Source of the DNA: CAWDPQ01 sp049642465
Lineage (GTDB): Bacteria > Acidobacteriota > Vicinamibacteria > Vicinamibacterales > 2-12-FULL-66-21
NCBI GenBank assembly: GCA_049642465.1
Contig: JBAROV010000233.1
Location: 1-49,073, forward strand
DNA length: 49,073 bases
Direction: 5' to 3'
The notes beneath the pieces were generated by a model that was not told the DNA's origin, searched no databases, and saw nothing but the letters and a program-made list of their open reading frames with translations. Positions 16,549 to 24,681 of the stretch are shown one piece after another; the first letter of the stretch is position 1; every line of letters starts with the position of its first letter. Position numbers and translations under genes: made by a program.

Positions 16549-16662
16549 GGAAGCTTCGAGCTTCCGGCTTCCAGCTTCCAGTTGACGATGTGACCGGAAG
16601 CCGGAAGCTGGAAGCTGGTAGCTGGAAGCTGGTAGCTGGTAGCTGACGAAGAGAGGGACAGA
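16549..16662. repeat. Heptad-repeat hairpin between kinase and regulator
   Basis: Left arm 16560-16581 is made of CTTCCRG heptads; the right arm 16594-16615 pairs with it at about 19 of 22 positions, and the 7-nt units GGWAGCT continue to 16643. A close relative of this structure is found between rplU and rpmA (27654-27731). GAGAGGG at 16651 is the ribosome site for the next gene. Confidence 0.8.
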
Positions 16663-18063
16663 ATGGGCCGTATCCTGGTCGCCGATGATCACGATTCCCT
16701 GAGACGAGGCATCGTGCGCGCACTTTCTGATGCGCGGCACGAGGTCGACGAGGCGCCGAACGGGAATGTCGCCATAGAGAAGCTGCACGAAGGCCAGTAC
16801 GACGTCGTCCTCAGCGATCTGAAGATGGGGGGCAGCGACGGACTCGACGTGCTGCGGACCGCGAAGTCTCTGCATCCGTCAACGGCGGTGATCCTGATGA
16901 CGGCGTTCGGGTCGGTCCACACGGCCGTCGAAGCGATGAAGATCGGCGCGTTTGACTACGTGCAAAAGCCGTTTGAAATCGAGGAGATGGAACTCAAGGT
17001 GGAGAAGGCGATCGAGCATCGCCGTCTGCGCCATGAGATCGAGTACCTGCGTCACACTCAGCAGGACATCTACGACTTCGATCGGATCGTCGGCGCGAGC
17101 GGTGCCTTGCAGTCGGTGCTCGCGATCGTCAAGAAAGTTGCCAAGAGCAACACGACCGTCTTGATCCGCGGCGAAACGGGAACCGGCAAGGAGCTGATCG
17201 CTGGCGCGATCCACCACAACTCGCACCGCGCGAGCCGCAACTTCGTCAAGGTGAACTGCGCCGCGCTGCAGGAAAATCTCCTCGAATCGGAGCTGTTCGG
17301 CCACGAGAAGGGCGCGTTCACCGGCGCCGACAAGCAGCGCGTGGGCCGCTTCGAGCAGGCCGACGGGGGCACGCTGTTCCTCGACGAAGTCGGGGACATG
17401 AGCGCGAATACGCAGGCGAAAATCCTGCGCGTCCTCCAGGAGCACGAGTTCGAGCGCCTTGGCGGCACGCGGACACTGCGGGTTGACGTCCGCGTGATTG
17501 CGGCGACGAACCGCAACCTGCCGCAGATGGTAGCTAACGGTCAGTTCAGGGAAGACCTGTACTACCGGTTGAACGTCGTCTCGATTGACATGCCGCCGCT
17601 CCGCGAGCGCAAAGACGACATCCAGCAATTGGCGATGTTCTTCCTGAAGCGCTTCTCGGGAGAGTTGAAGAAGCGGCTCGACGGCTTGTCGCCTGACGCC
17701 GTCAAGCTCCTGATGCGCTACAACTGGCCCGGCAACATCCGCGAACTGGAGAACTCCATCGAACGGGCGGTGCTTCTGACAGAAGGACCGTTCCTTTCGA
17801 GCTCCGATCTGCGTCTCGGTGAGCTCTCCACCACACAGCCGTCGGGCGACACCAACCCGGTGGTGAAGATCCCGCCAACCGGGATCCCATTGGAGGAGAT
17901 CGAACGGCAAGCGCTCGTCGAAGCGCTCAAGATGTCGAACTGGGTGCAGAAGGACGCGGCGGAACTGTTGTCCATCAGCCCGCGTGTCATGAACTACAAG
18001 ATCAAGACACTCGGCATCGACTACTCTCGCGGCCGCCGGCCGATGGTCGAGCAGATCGCGTAG
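16663..18063 (+). CDS. NtrC-family sigma54-dependent response regulator
   Basis: A 466-residue activator of sigma54 RNA polymerase. Receiver domain residues 1-120 with D8/D9, phospho-acceptor D52 (LSDLKMGG), T80 and K102. AAA+ domain residues ~140-375 with Walker A GETGTGKE (170-177), the sigma54-contacting loop GAFTGAD (217-223), Walker B LFLDEVGD and the arginine-finger region REDLYYRLNV. The C-terminal Fis-type helix-turn-helix (EEIERQALVEALKMSNWVQKDAAELLSISPRVMNYKIKTLGI) binds enhancers. All key residues are intact. The kinase upstream is its partner. Candidate targets in this window are the sigma54-like promoters at 15178 and 36494. Confidence 0.95.
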   Translation: MGRILVADDHDSLRRGIVRALSDARHEVDEAPNGNVAIEKLHEGQYDVVLSDLKMGGSDGLDVLRTAKSLHPSTAVILMTAFGSVHTAVEAMKIGAFDYVQKPFEIEEMELKVEKAIEHRRLRHEIEYLRHTQQDIYDFDRIVGASGALQSVLAIVKKVAKSNTTVLIRGETGTGKELIAGAIHHNSHRASRNFVKVNCAALQENLLESELFGHEKGAFTGADKQRVGRFEQADGGTLFLDEVGDMSANTQAKILRVLQEHEFERLGGTRTLRVDVRVIAATNRNLPQMVANGQFREDLYYRLNVVSIDMPPLRERKDDIQQLAMFFLKRFSGELKKRLDGLSPDAVKLLMRYNWPGNIRELENSIERAVLLTEGPFLSSSDLRLGELSTTQPSGDTNPVVKIPPTGIPLEEIERQALVEALKMSNWVQKDAAELLSISPRVMNYKIKTLGIDYSRGRRPMVEQIA

Positions 18064-18088
18064 GCACCTTTCAAACCAGGAGCAAAAG

Positions 18089-18970
18089 ATGGCTGGGAGT
18101 CGTGTGCGGTCGGGCTGGTTTCTTTCGCTGGTGACGCTGACACTTTTCTGCACGCCGTCGTACGCGCAAACGGCCGGCGGCTCGGACATCGACTGGCAGG
18201 ATGGACCTTCAGTGGGTCAGCTCGGCGACATCGCCCAAATCAAGATTCCCGAGGGGTATCGGTTTGCCGGGCAGGAAGGCGTCAAACGTTTCCTGGAACT
18301 GACTCAGAACCCGGTTTCCGGTGACGAGTTGGGCGTGCTGATTTCATCGGGCGGAACGGCTGACGAGGGATGGTTCGTAATCTTCGAGTTCAACCCAATC
18401 GGGTATGTGAAGGATGACGAGAAGGGGAAGCTGGACGCCGACGCGATCTTGACATCGCTCAAGGCGGGCAATGAGCGCGGCAACGAAGAACGACGCAAGC
18501 GTGGCTGGTCGACGCTGGACCTGGTCGGGTGGAGCACACCGCCCCGCTACGATCCGGTCACCAACAATCTCACGTGGGCGATTCGCGCTTCCAGTGAAGG
18601 ACACGACGTCATCAACCATTCGGTGCGCCTCCTCGGCCGCAAAGGCGTGATGGACGCCGACCTCGTCCTCGGTCCCTCTCAGGTGAGTTCGGCGGTTCCC
18701 GAATTCGACACCCTGCTCACGGGGTTCGAGTTCTCCGCTGGAAATCGCTACGCGGAGTGGGTCAAGGGCGATCGGGTCGCGGCGTATGGGTTGACCGCCC
18801 TCGTGGCCGGCGGCGTGGGGGCCGCGGCTGTCAAGAGTGGCGCGCTCGGAAAGCTGTGGAAGGTGATTGTTTTCGGGGCGCTCGCTGCCGTCGCCGCAAT
18901 CAAGAAGGTCCTGGCGTCGGTCTTCGGCTCGAAGGAGTCGACGACTCAGGCCACCACCACGGCGCAGTGA
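18089..18970 (+). CDS. DUF2167-like membrane-anchored exported protein
   Basis: A 293-residue protein with a signal peptide ending near SYAQ (residue 27) and one or two C-terminal hydrophobic segments (YGLTALVAGGVGAAAV and WKVIVFGALAAVAAI). The central part matches what I know of the DUF2167 family: WQDGPSVGQLGDIAQIKIPEGYRF, then FEFNPIGYVKDDEKGKLDADAIL, RRKRGWSTLDLVGWSTPPRYDPVTNNLTWAI, and LLGRKGVMDADLVL. The molecular role of the family is not established. AGGAG six bases before the ATG supports the start. It lies 25 bp after the response regulator gene and overlaps the next gene by 4 bp, so it is probably part of the same regulated operon. Confidence 0.85.
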   Translation: MAGSRVRSGWFLSLVTLTLFCTPSYAQTAGGSDIDWQDGPSVGQLGDIAQIKIPEGYRFAGQEGVKRFLELTQNPVSGDELGVLISSGGTADEGWFVIFEFNPIGYVKDDEKGKLDADAILTSLKAGNERGNEERRKRGWSTLDLVGWSTPPRYDPVTNNLTWAIRASSEGHDVINHSVRLLGRKGVMDADLVLGPSQVSSAVPEFDTLLTGFEFSAGNRYAEWVKGDRVAAYGLTALVAGGVGAAAVKSGALGKLWKVIVFGALAAVAAIKKVLASVFGSKESTTQATTTAQ

Positions 18971-19842
18971 CCGAGGTTCTCGGCCTCGTTTTCGTCGCCT
19001 GGCTCGTCTACGTCTCCGATGCGGTCTGGTGGATCAAACCAGACCGCATCGTGCTGTACGGGCGAAAGAACGGGGAGTTGCTGGCACAGCTCGGCCCGGA
19101 ATTCGTCCTGCGAGGCACCAGCGGAGTGTTCGTTCCCCGATTGATTCCACCGTTTCACTACCATCTCGAGGTCGACGCGACGTCCGAAGGAACGAGGCGG
19201 ATGAAAGAGCGGGAGATCGTTGCCGCATCGGACCTGGCAGCTGCAGCAGCGAAGCGGCTCAATCGGGTCGGCACGATCCTCTGGGCTTATTCCTTTGTGG
19301 CCGCCCCGGTGCTGCTGGTGACCTTCGGTCTGCGTCGTGTGTGGATCCCGCTCGTCGGCGGGCTCTTTCTCGGGGCGATCGCGATCGTCTCCTGCTTCGC
19401 GCGCGCGTGGCGGCAACTTCATCGAACCAATCCCACGGGCTGGAAGAATGAAGCCGTGCCAATGATTCTCTCGCCGCTCGCCGCGATTTGCGCGGGCGAC
19501 ACGCTCACGCGTTCGGTATTTGGTTCAGTGAACGGGCTCGCGGTCGTCCGCGCGCTTGCCAGGCGCGACGACTTTCTCAGGATCGCTCGCCTCTACTACT
19601 ACGACAGCGGTCGGAATCCTGCACTGCAGGCGCTTCTCGCCAGGGAGCTTGAAGAAGCCGTGCGCATACCGCCGGAACGCGCCGGGATCGAAATGGAGGG
19701 CTACTGCCCACGCTGTCACACGCAATTGGCCCGTCCCACGGGAACTTGCCCGGAGTGCCTGGATATCTCGATTGTCTCGTTTGGCGCGGTCACGCCTTCG
19801 GGTGAGCCTTCCGATACGTTTCAATCAGTTGCGCGGCATTGA
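18967..19842 (+). CDS. Membrane protein with C-terminal zinc ribbon
   Basis: A 291-residue protein. An N-terminal hydrophobic stretch (VLGLVFVAWLVYVSD) and two central membrane segments (YSFVAAPVLLVTFGL, PLVGGLFLGAIAIVSCF) surround a cytoplasmic or periplasmic loop. Near the C-terminus CPRCHTQLARPTGTCPECL is a four-Cys zinc ribbon. The GTG start overlaps the DUF2167 stop (GTGA), indicating coupling. The last 53 bp, including the residues after the ribbon, overlap the end of the convergent xerC gene. I do not recognise the family. The pairing with DUF2167 and the two-component system suggests an envelope stress or membrane function. Confidence 0.68.
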   Translation: MTEVLGLVFVAWLVYVSDAVWWIKPDRIVLYGRKNGELLAQLGPEFVLRGTSGVFVPRLIPPFHYHLEVDATSEGTRRMKEREIVAASDLAAAAAKRLNRVGTILWAYSFVAAPVLLVTFGLRRVWIPLVGGLFLGAIAIVSCFARAWRQLHRTNPTGWKNEAVPMILSPLAAICAGDTLTRSVFGSVNGLAVVRALARRDDFLRIARLYYYDSGRNPALQALLARELEEAVRIPPERAGIEMEGYCPRCHTQLARPTGTCPECLDISIVSFGAVTPSGEPSDTFQSVARH

Positions 19843-20746
19843 CGTGCGTGTAGCGCTGCGTGGTGCTCAGACGCGCGTGCCCGAGCAGTTCCTGAATGGC
19901 TCGGAGGTCGGCTCCGCGCTCGAGCAAGTGTGTCGCAAACGAGTGTCGCAGCGCGTGGGGACTGATACCCAATCGCGTGCTGCACGCGGCAACGTACCTG
20001 CGCACCAAACGATCCACGCTCCGCGTGGAGAGTCGCCGGCCCTGATAGTTGAGGAACAAGGGGTTGGCGAGTCTTCGCCCGCGAGCCCCCGCCTTCGCGC
20101 CACGAGCCCCGAACCCCGGGGCCCGAGCCCCGACGAGCGTCAGCTCCTCCCAGTCTTTCAGCCACTCGCGCATGGCTGATTCGGCAGAACGATTGAACGG
20201 GACGATCCGTTCTTTCCGCCCCTTCCCCAGCACACGCACGACGCGACTGCTCAGGTTCACATCGTCCACGTCAAGACCAACCAATTCACTCAAGCGCAGA
20301 CCTGACGCGTAAAACAATTCGAGGATGGCCCGGTCGCGACGACCGAGCGGCTGTGACGTGTCCGGCATCTCCAGTAGTTGCGAAATCTCCAACTCGCCAA
20401 GGTGCGCCGGCAGGCGCTGCTCCTGCTTTGGCGTGCCCACCAGCGCCGCCGGATCGTCGTTCACCAGCCCTTCACGCCTCAAAAAACGGCCGAACGCGCG
20501 AATCGCCGCGAGCTTGCGCGCCGCAGAGGCGCGCGAATTGCCACGGCGATGGAGATCCGACAGAAACCCGCGGACTTGCGCCCGATCGATGTCCTGCGGC
20601 GTCACATCAACCTTGCGTCTGGAGAGCTGGGACGCGAGGAAAGACAGAAACTGCGTCAAATCGCCCTCGTACGCGCGGACGGTGTGAGCCGACGCGTTCT
20701 CATTGAGCGCGAGGTGCTCGAGAAATGCCTCGAGTTGCTCCTTCAT
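19790..20746 (-). CDS. xerC: Tyrosine recombinase XerC
   Basis: A 318-residue site-specific recombinase that, with a partner, resolves chromosome dimers. The N-terminal SAM-like core-binding domain (residues 1-95) is followed by the catalytic domain with Arg in ASGLRLSELVGL, Lys in GKGRKERIVPF, HxxR in SPHALRHSFATHLL, His in LLGHARLSTTQ and nucleophile Tyr in TQRYTHV. Only one Xer is seen here. About residues 206-228 form an insertion of seven-residue repeats (GARAPGF, GARGAKA, GARGRRL) encoded by heptanucleotide repeats; it lies in a loop after the Lys beta-hairpin. The start overlaps the trmFO stop by 4 bp (ATGA). Confidence 0.95.
   Translation of the reverse strand: MKEQLEAFLEHLALNENASAHTVRAYEGDLTQFLSFLASQLSRRKVDVTPQDIDRAQVRGFLSDLHRRGNSRASAARKLAAIRAFGRFLRREGLVNDDPAALVGTPKQEQRLPAHLGELEISQLLEMPDTSQPLGRRDRAILELFYASGLRLSELVGLDVDDVNLSSRVVRVLGKGRKERIVPFNRSAESAMREWLKDWEELTLVGARAPGFGARGAKAGARGRRLANPLFLNYQGRRLSTRSVDRLVRRYVAACSTRLGISPHALRHSFATHLLERGADLRAIQELLGHARLSTTQRYTHVNAAQLIETYRKAHPKA
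20083..20138 (-). repeat. Heptanucleotide repeats inside xerC
   Basis: On the plus strand GAGCCCC occurs at 20083, 20104 and 20125, exactly 21 nt apart, with GAACCCC at 20111 and further variants in the same 7-nt phase. Because 21 is a multiple of 3 and 7, the reading frame is kept and a seven-residue peptide repeat results. Confidence 0.7.
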
Positions 20747-22137
20747 CTCACCGCCTCGGGCAACGCGGGCTCGGCTCCAGCCTCAGCCTCCCATTTGGCG
20801 AGTTCGGACAGCGCTCTCGTCCCGTAGGCGGCCTTTCGATCGGCTTTCTTGAGTTTGGGTCCTGGCGCAGCGGGTGGTTCCATGATGCCGAACGTGATGT
20901 TCGTGGGCTGGTAGTGCCTCGGGTCCGCATGAGACACGTAGTAGGCCAACGCACCAAGAGCTGTGGTCCTCGGAGGCACGCGAAGCGGACGGTTGAGCGC
21001 CAGGGCGGCGGCGTTTCTTCCCGCCATCAATCCGGACGCGGCTGATTCAACGTAGCCCTCGACGCCCGAAATCTGCCCGGCCAGGAACACGTCCGGTCTC
21101 ATTCGTGTCTGCCAGGTTTCGTGCAACACGGTCGGACCGTTGATGTAGGTATTGCGGTGAATCATCCCGAAGCGGACGAACTCCGCATTCTCGAGACCGG
21201 GAACGAGCCGTAGGACTCGCGCCTGCTCGGGCCACTTCATCTGCGTCTGAAATCCAACAAGGCTGAAGTGATCGCCCGCGAGATTGTCCTGCCGGAGCTG
21301 CACCACGGCATACGACTCGCGACCGGTGCGCGGATCCACGAGACCTACTGGCTTCATCGGCCCGAAGCGCAACGTGTCCACGCCACGCGCGGCCATCACT
21401 TCAATCGGCAGACAGCCCTCGAAGAATCGGGGATCGTCGAATTCGTGCAGCGGAGATTTCTCTGCGGTGATTAGGGCGTCGTAAAATCGCGCGTACTCCT
21501 CTTTGGTCAACCCACAGTTCAGATAATCGCCGTCACCATCGTCGACGCCACAAATCTTGGAATCGACCCCGTCGCGGCGCAGGCTCCGTCCCCAACGCGA
21601 CGCACGAAACACCTTCGACCTGTCGATCGAATCGCCGTGCACGATTGGACTAATCGCGTCGTAGAAGTAGAGATGGCTGCTGCCCACAAGTGCAGCGATG
21701 TCGGCGGAAAGCGCTGGTGACGTCAGCGGGCCGGTCGCCACGATGATCGGAAATCCATCGTTTTCCGGGACACGGGAGACTTCTTCACGGGTGAGCGTGA
21801 TCAGCGGATGAGCGCTGATGGCCTGGGTGACAGCTGCGGAAAAACGTTCGCGGTCCACGGCCAGCGCCGCTCCGGCTGGAACGCGTGCCGCGTCGGCAGC
21901 CCGCATGATGAGCGAGCCGAGCCGCCGCATTTCCTCCTTGAGGACGCCAACGGCATTATCGAGCTTGTCGCCGCGAAACGAATTGCTGCAGACGAGTTCC
22001 GCGAGGCCGTCAGTTTTGTGAACGGCCGTCGAGCGCACCGGTCGCATCTCGTGCAATACGACCGGCACTCCCAGCGATGCGGCCTGCCAGGCAGCTTCAC
22101 TGCCAGCCAGGCCGCCGCCGATGATGTGAATGTGCAT
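20743..22137 (-). CDS. trmFO: tRNA (uracil-54-C5) methyltransferase TrmFO
   Basis: A 464-residue FAD enzyme that methylates U54 of tRNA using methylene-tetrahydrofolate. The N-terminus is the FAD-binding motif MHIHIIGGGLAGSEAA. The two catalytic cysteines fit VCSNSFRG near residue 51 and YLNCGLTKEEY near residue 209. Other family blocks are GPLTSPAL, FYDAISPIV, CLPIEVMAARG, FGPMKPVGL and GQISGVEGYVESAASG. Length is usual. It is 42 bp after topA and overlaps xerC by 4 bp, the same order as in Bacillus (topA-gid-codV). No oddities. Confidence 0.97.
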   Translation of the reverse strand: MHIHIIGGGLAGSEAAWQAASLGVPVVLHEMRPVRSTAVHKTDGLAELVCSNSFRGDKLDNAVGVLKEEMRRLGSLIMRAADAARVPAGAALAVDRERFSAAVTQAISAHPLITLTREEVSRVPENDGFPIIVATGPLTSPALSADIAALVGSSHLYFYDAISPIVHGDSIDRSKVFRASRWGRSLRRDGVDSKICGVDDGDGDYLNCGLTKEEYARFYDALITAEKSPLHEFDDPRFFEGCLPIEVMAARGVDTLRFGPMKPVGLVDPRTGRESYAVVQLRQDNLAGDHFSLVGFQTQMKWPEQARVLRLVPGLENAEFVRFGMIHRNTYINGPTVLHETWQTRMRPDVFLAGQISGVEGYVESAASGLMAGRNAAALALNRPLRVPPRTTALGALAYYVSHADPRHYQPTNITFGIMEPPAAPGPKLKKADRKAAYGTRALSELAKWEAEAGAEPALPEAVR

Positions 22138-22179
22138 GATATTTCTTCCGGCCCAAGCCGAAAGCCAGGGGGCAACACC

Positions 22180-24621
22180 TCAGACCGGCGCCAGCTCCTC
22201 AGACCGCACGTACGAACAATCATCGTTGTTGCACACGAGTTGCCGGCCGTGTTTCTTCGTGACCTTCTCGACCAGAAACGCCGCGCCGCAGTCCGGGCAC
22301 TTCTCGGCCACCGGTCGATTCCACAACGTGAAGTCACAGTCAGGATAGTTCGCGCAGCCGAAGAACACCTTGCCGCGCCGCGATTTCCGCTCGACGATGT
22401 CGCCACCGTCCTTGGGGCAGAGGACACCCGTGGACTTCTGCTTGACGAACTTGCATGCCGGATAGCTGCTGCACGCGGTGAACTCACCGAACCGGCCGTG
22501 CTTCAGCACGAGCTGTGACTCGCACTTCGGGCACTTCTCGTCCAGCAGTTGATCGGGCTTGGCCGCCGTCAGGCCTTGCTTGGTCGAAATCAGCTTGCGC
22601 GTCGTCTTGCAGTCCGGATATCCGGTGCAGGCCAGGAACTGACCGAACCGGCCGCGTTTAACGGTCATCGGCTTGCCGCAGTTTTCGCAGGTTTCCTCGA
22701 TCTCCCCTTCGGCACCTGGTTCCGGCGTTTCGAGTTCGCGCGTGTTCTCACAGTCGGGATACCCGCTGCACGCAAGGAAAAGCCCGAACTTGCCGGCCTT
22801 GATGACCATCGGCTTTCCGCATTTGTCACACGTCACCGGCGGCGTTGGTTCCACGCCTTCTTTCAAATTGATCATCTCGCGCGCGGCGCGCTTCAGATCC
22901 TTTGCGAACTTCTTGTAAAAGCTGGAGAGCGTTGACTCGTAGTCCTCTTTGCCTTCTTCGATCTTGTCGAGGTCCTCTTCGAGGTTTCGTGTGTACTCGA
23001 CGTCGAGTATGTCGTCGAAGACCGGGCTGAGCAGCTTTTCGACGAGCATCATGCCGAGCATCGTCGGCTTGAAGCGCCCGTCGATTTTGTTGACGTACTC
23101 TCGTGCCTGGATCACGCTGATGATCGAGGCATAGGTACTCGGACGCCCGATGCCGTTTTCCTCGAGCGCTTTCACGAGGGTGGCTTCACTGTAGCGCGGC
23201 GGAGGCTGCGTGAATTTCTGCTCGGGCTTCAGTTCTTTCAGCTCCAGACGATCGCCCTCGGCGAGAACGGGAAGAACGCTGGAGCTTTCCTCGTCCTCTG
23301 CCGTGACCGCGTCGGGTCCAGGACCTTCGGTGCGCGCCTCGGGAACTTCCTGGTTGTAGACGGCGAGCCAGCCGGCAAATTTCGGGACCGACCCTTTGAC
23401 GCGGAAGAGATAGCCTGGCTGCCCTGACGTGGGATCCGCCGTGATGTCGACTGTCGTTTCGTCGAACGTCGCCGGCGGCATCTGCGACGCCACGAAGCGG
23501 TTCCAAATGAGTCGGTAAAGATAATACTGGTCAGGCGTCAGGTTCCCGCGGATCTCGTCCGGGTGATACTGCATCGCCGTCGGGCGGATGGCTTCGTGGG
23601 CATCCTGCGCGTCCGCTTTCGCGCGGTAGAAGTTTGGCTTCTCAGGCACGTAATCCGGACCGAACTTCTGGCCAATGAACTCACGAACGTCGGTAATCGC
23701 CTGCTCCGACACGCGGGTCGAGTCGGTTCTCATGTAAGTAATGAGTCCGACGGATCCTTCGCCCGGCAGCTCGATGCCCTCATAGAGCTGCTGCGCGATC
23801 ATCATCGTTTTCTTGACCGGATAGCGCGACGCCTGCTGCAACTTGCTCGTGATGAACGGGGGAACGGCATTCCTCTTCCGCTCCTTGGTTGTCACGGAGC
23901 TGACGGTCCACGCCGCGTCCCGCAGGTCGGCCAGGGCGGCATCCGCCTCCGCCTGATTCGACACCTTGATCGTGGCGCCGTCGCGCTTGATCAACTTTGC
24001 GTCGAACTCCGGTGGCACTGGTCCCGCAAGCCGCGCGGTAATGTTCCAGTACTCCTCAGCGACGAATCGCTCGATTTCCCGCTCGCGATCGCAAACCAGC
24101 TTCAGCGCGACTGACTGGACTCGTCCTGCACTCAAGCCACGTCGAACTTTGTCCCACAACAGCGGACTGATCTTGTATCCGACGAGCCGGTCGAGCACGC
24201 GTCGCGCCTGCTGCGCGTCGACCATCTGTTTGTTGATGGCGGTGGGATGTTCGAGCGCCGAGAGCACGCCTTTCTTCGTGATCTCGTTGAACATGAGGCG
24301 ACGGATCTTCTTGCGGTTCCCGCTCCCGAGTTCCTCGGCGAGATGCCAGCCGATGGCCTCGCCTTCGCGATCCGGGTCGGTTGCGACGAAGATCTCGGAC
24401 GCGTCTTTCGCCGCGTCCTTCAGTTCCTTGAGAATCTTCTTGCGACTGGCAATCACCTCGTACGACGGCTCGAAGCCGTCTTCGACGTCCACGCCCAGTT
24501 TGCTCTTGGGCAAATCCCGGACGTGCCCCATCGAAGCGACGACCTTGTAATTGCGGCCGAGATATTTGTTGATGGTTTTCGCCTTCGCCGGCGACTCCAC
24601 CACGACTAATGCTTTCGCCAT
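22180..24621 (-). CDS. topA: DNA topoisomerase I with zinc ribbons
   Basis: An 813-residue type IA topoisomerase that relaxes negative supercoils. The TOPRIM domain starts at VVESPAKAKTINKYLG, with the acidic DPDREGEAIGWH motif near residue 85. The nucleophilic Tyr is in LITYMRTDSTRVS. The C-terminal ~220 residues hold five C4-type zinc ribbons: CDKCGKPM, CENCGKPM, CPKCESQL, CPKDGGDI (one Cys missing from the first pair) and CPDCGAAF. Core and length agree with the family. It follows dprA by 60 bp in the operon. Confidence 0.97.
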   Translation of the reverse strand: MAKALVVVESPAKAKTINKYLGRNYKVVASMGHVRDLPKSKLGVDVEDGFEPSYEVIASRKKILKELKDAAKDASEIFVATDPDREGEAIGWHLAEELGSGNRKKIRRLMFNEITKKGVLSALEHPTAINKQMVDAQQARRVLDRLVGYKISPLLWDKVRRGLSAGRVQSVALKLVCDREREIERFVAEEYWNITARLAGPVPPEFDAKLIKRDGATIKVSNQAEADAALADLRDAAWTVSSVTTKERKRNAVPPFITSKLQQASRYPVKKTMMIAQQLYEGIELPGEGSVGLITYMRTDSTRVSEQAITDVREFIGQKFGPDYVPEKPNFYRAKADAQDAHEAIRPTAMQYHPDEIRGNLTPDQYYLYRLIWNRFVASQMPPATFDETTVDITADPTSGQPGYLFRVKGSVPKFAGWLAVYNQEVPEARTEGPGPDAVTAEDEESSSVLPVLAEGDRLELKELKPEQKFTQPPPRYSEATLVKALEENGIGRPSTYASIISVIQAREYVNKIDGRFKPTMLGMMLVEKLLSPVFDDILDVEYTRNLEEDLDKIEEGKEDYESTLSSFYKKFAKDLKRAAREMINLKEGVEPTPPVTCDKCGKPMVIKAGKFGLFLACSGYPDCENTRELETPEPGAEGEIEETCENCGKPMTVKRGRFGQFLACTGYPDCKTTRKLISTKQGLTAAKPDQLLDEKCPKCESQLVLKHGRFGEFTACSSYPACKFVKQKSTGVLCPKDGGDIVERKSRRGKVFFGCANYPDCDFTLWNRPVAEKCPDCGAAFLVEKVTKKHGRQLVCNNDDCSYVRSEELAPV

Positions 24622-24681
24622 ACCAGAACCTTACCTTCGCCGGAAACGGGTTCCCCGTCAAACCCGGCCTGGCACCGCCGC

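Noticed and set aside
16560..16646. CRISPR-like or terminator interpretation of the heptad array
   Set aside because: Units are 7 nt without unique spacers, so it is not CRISPR; no T-run follows, so it is not an ordinary intrinsic terminator.
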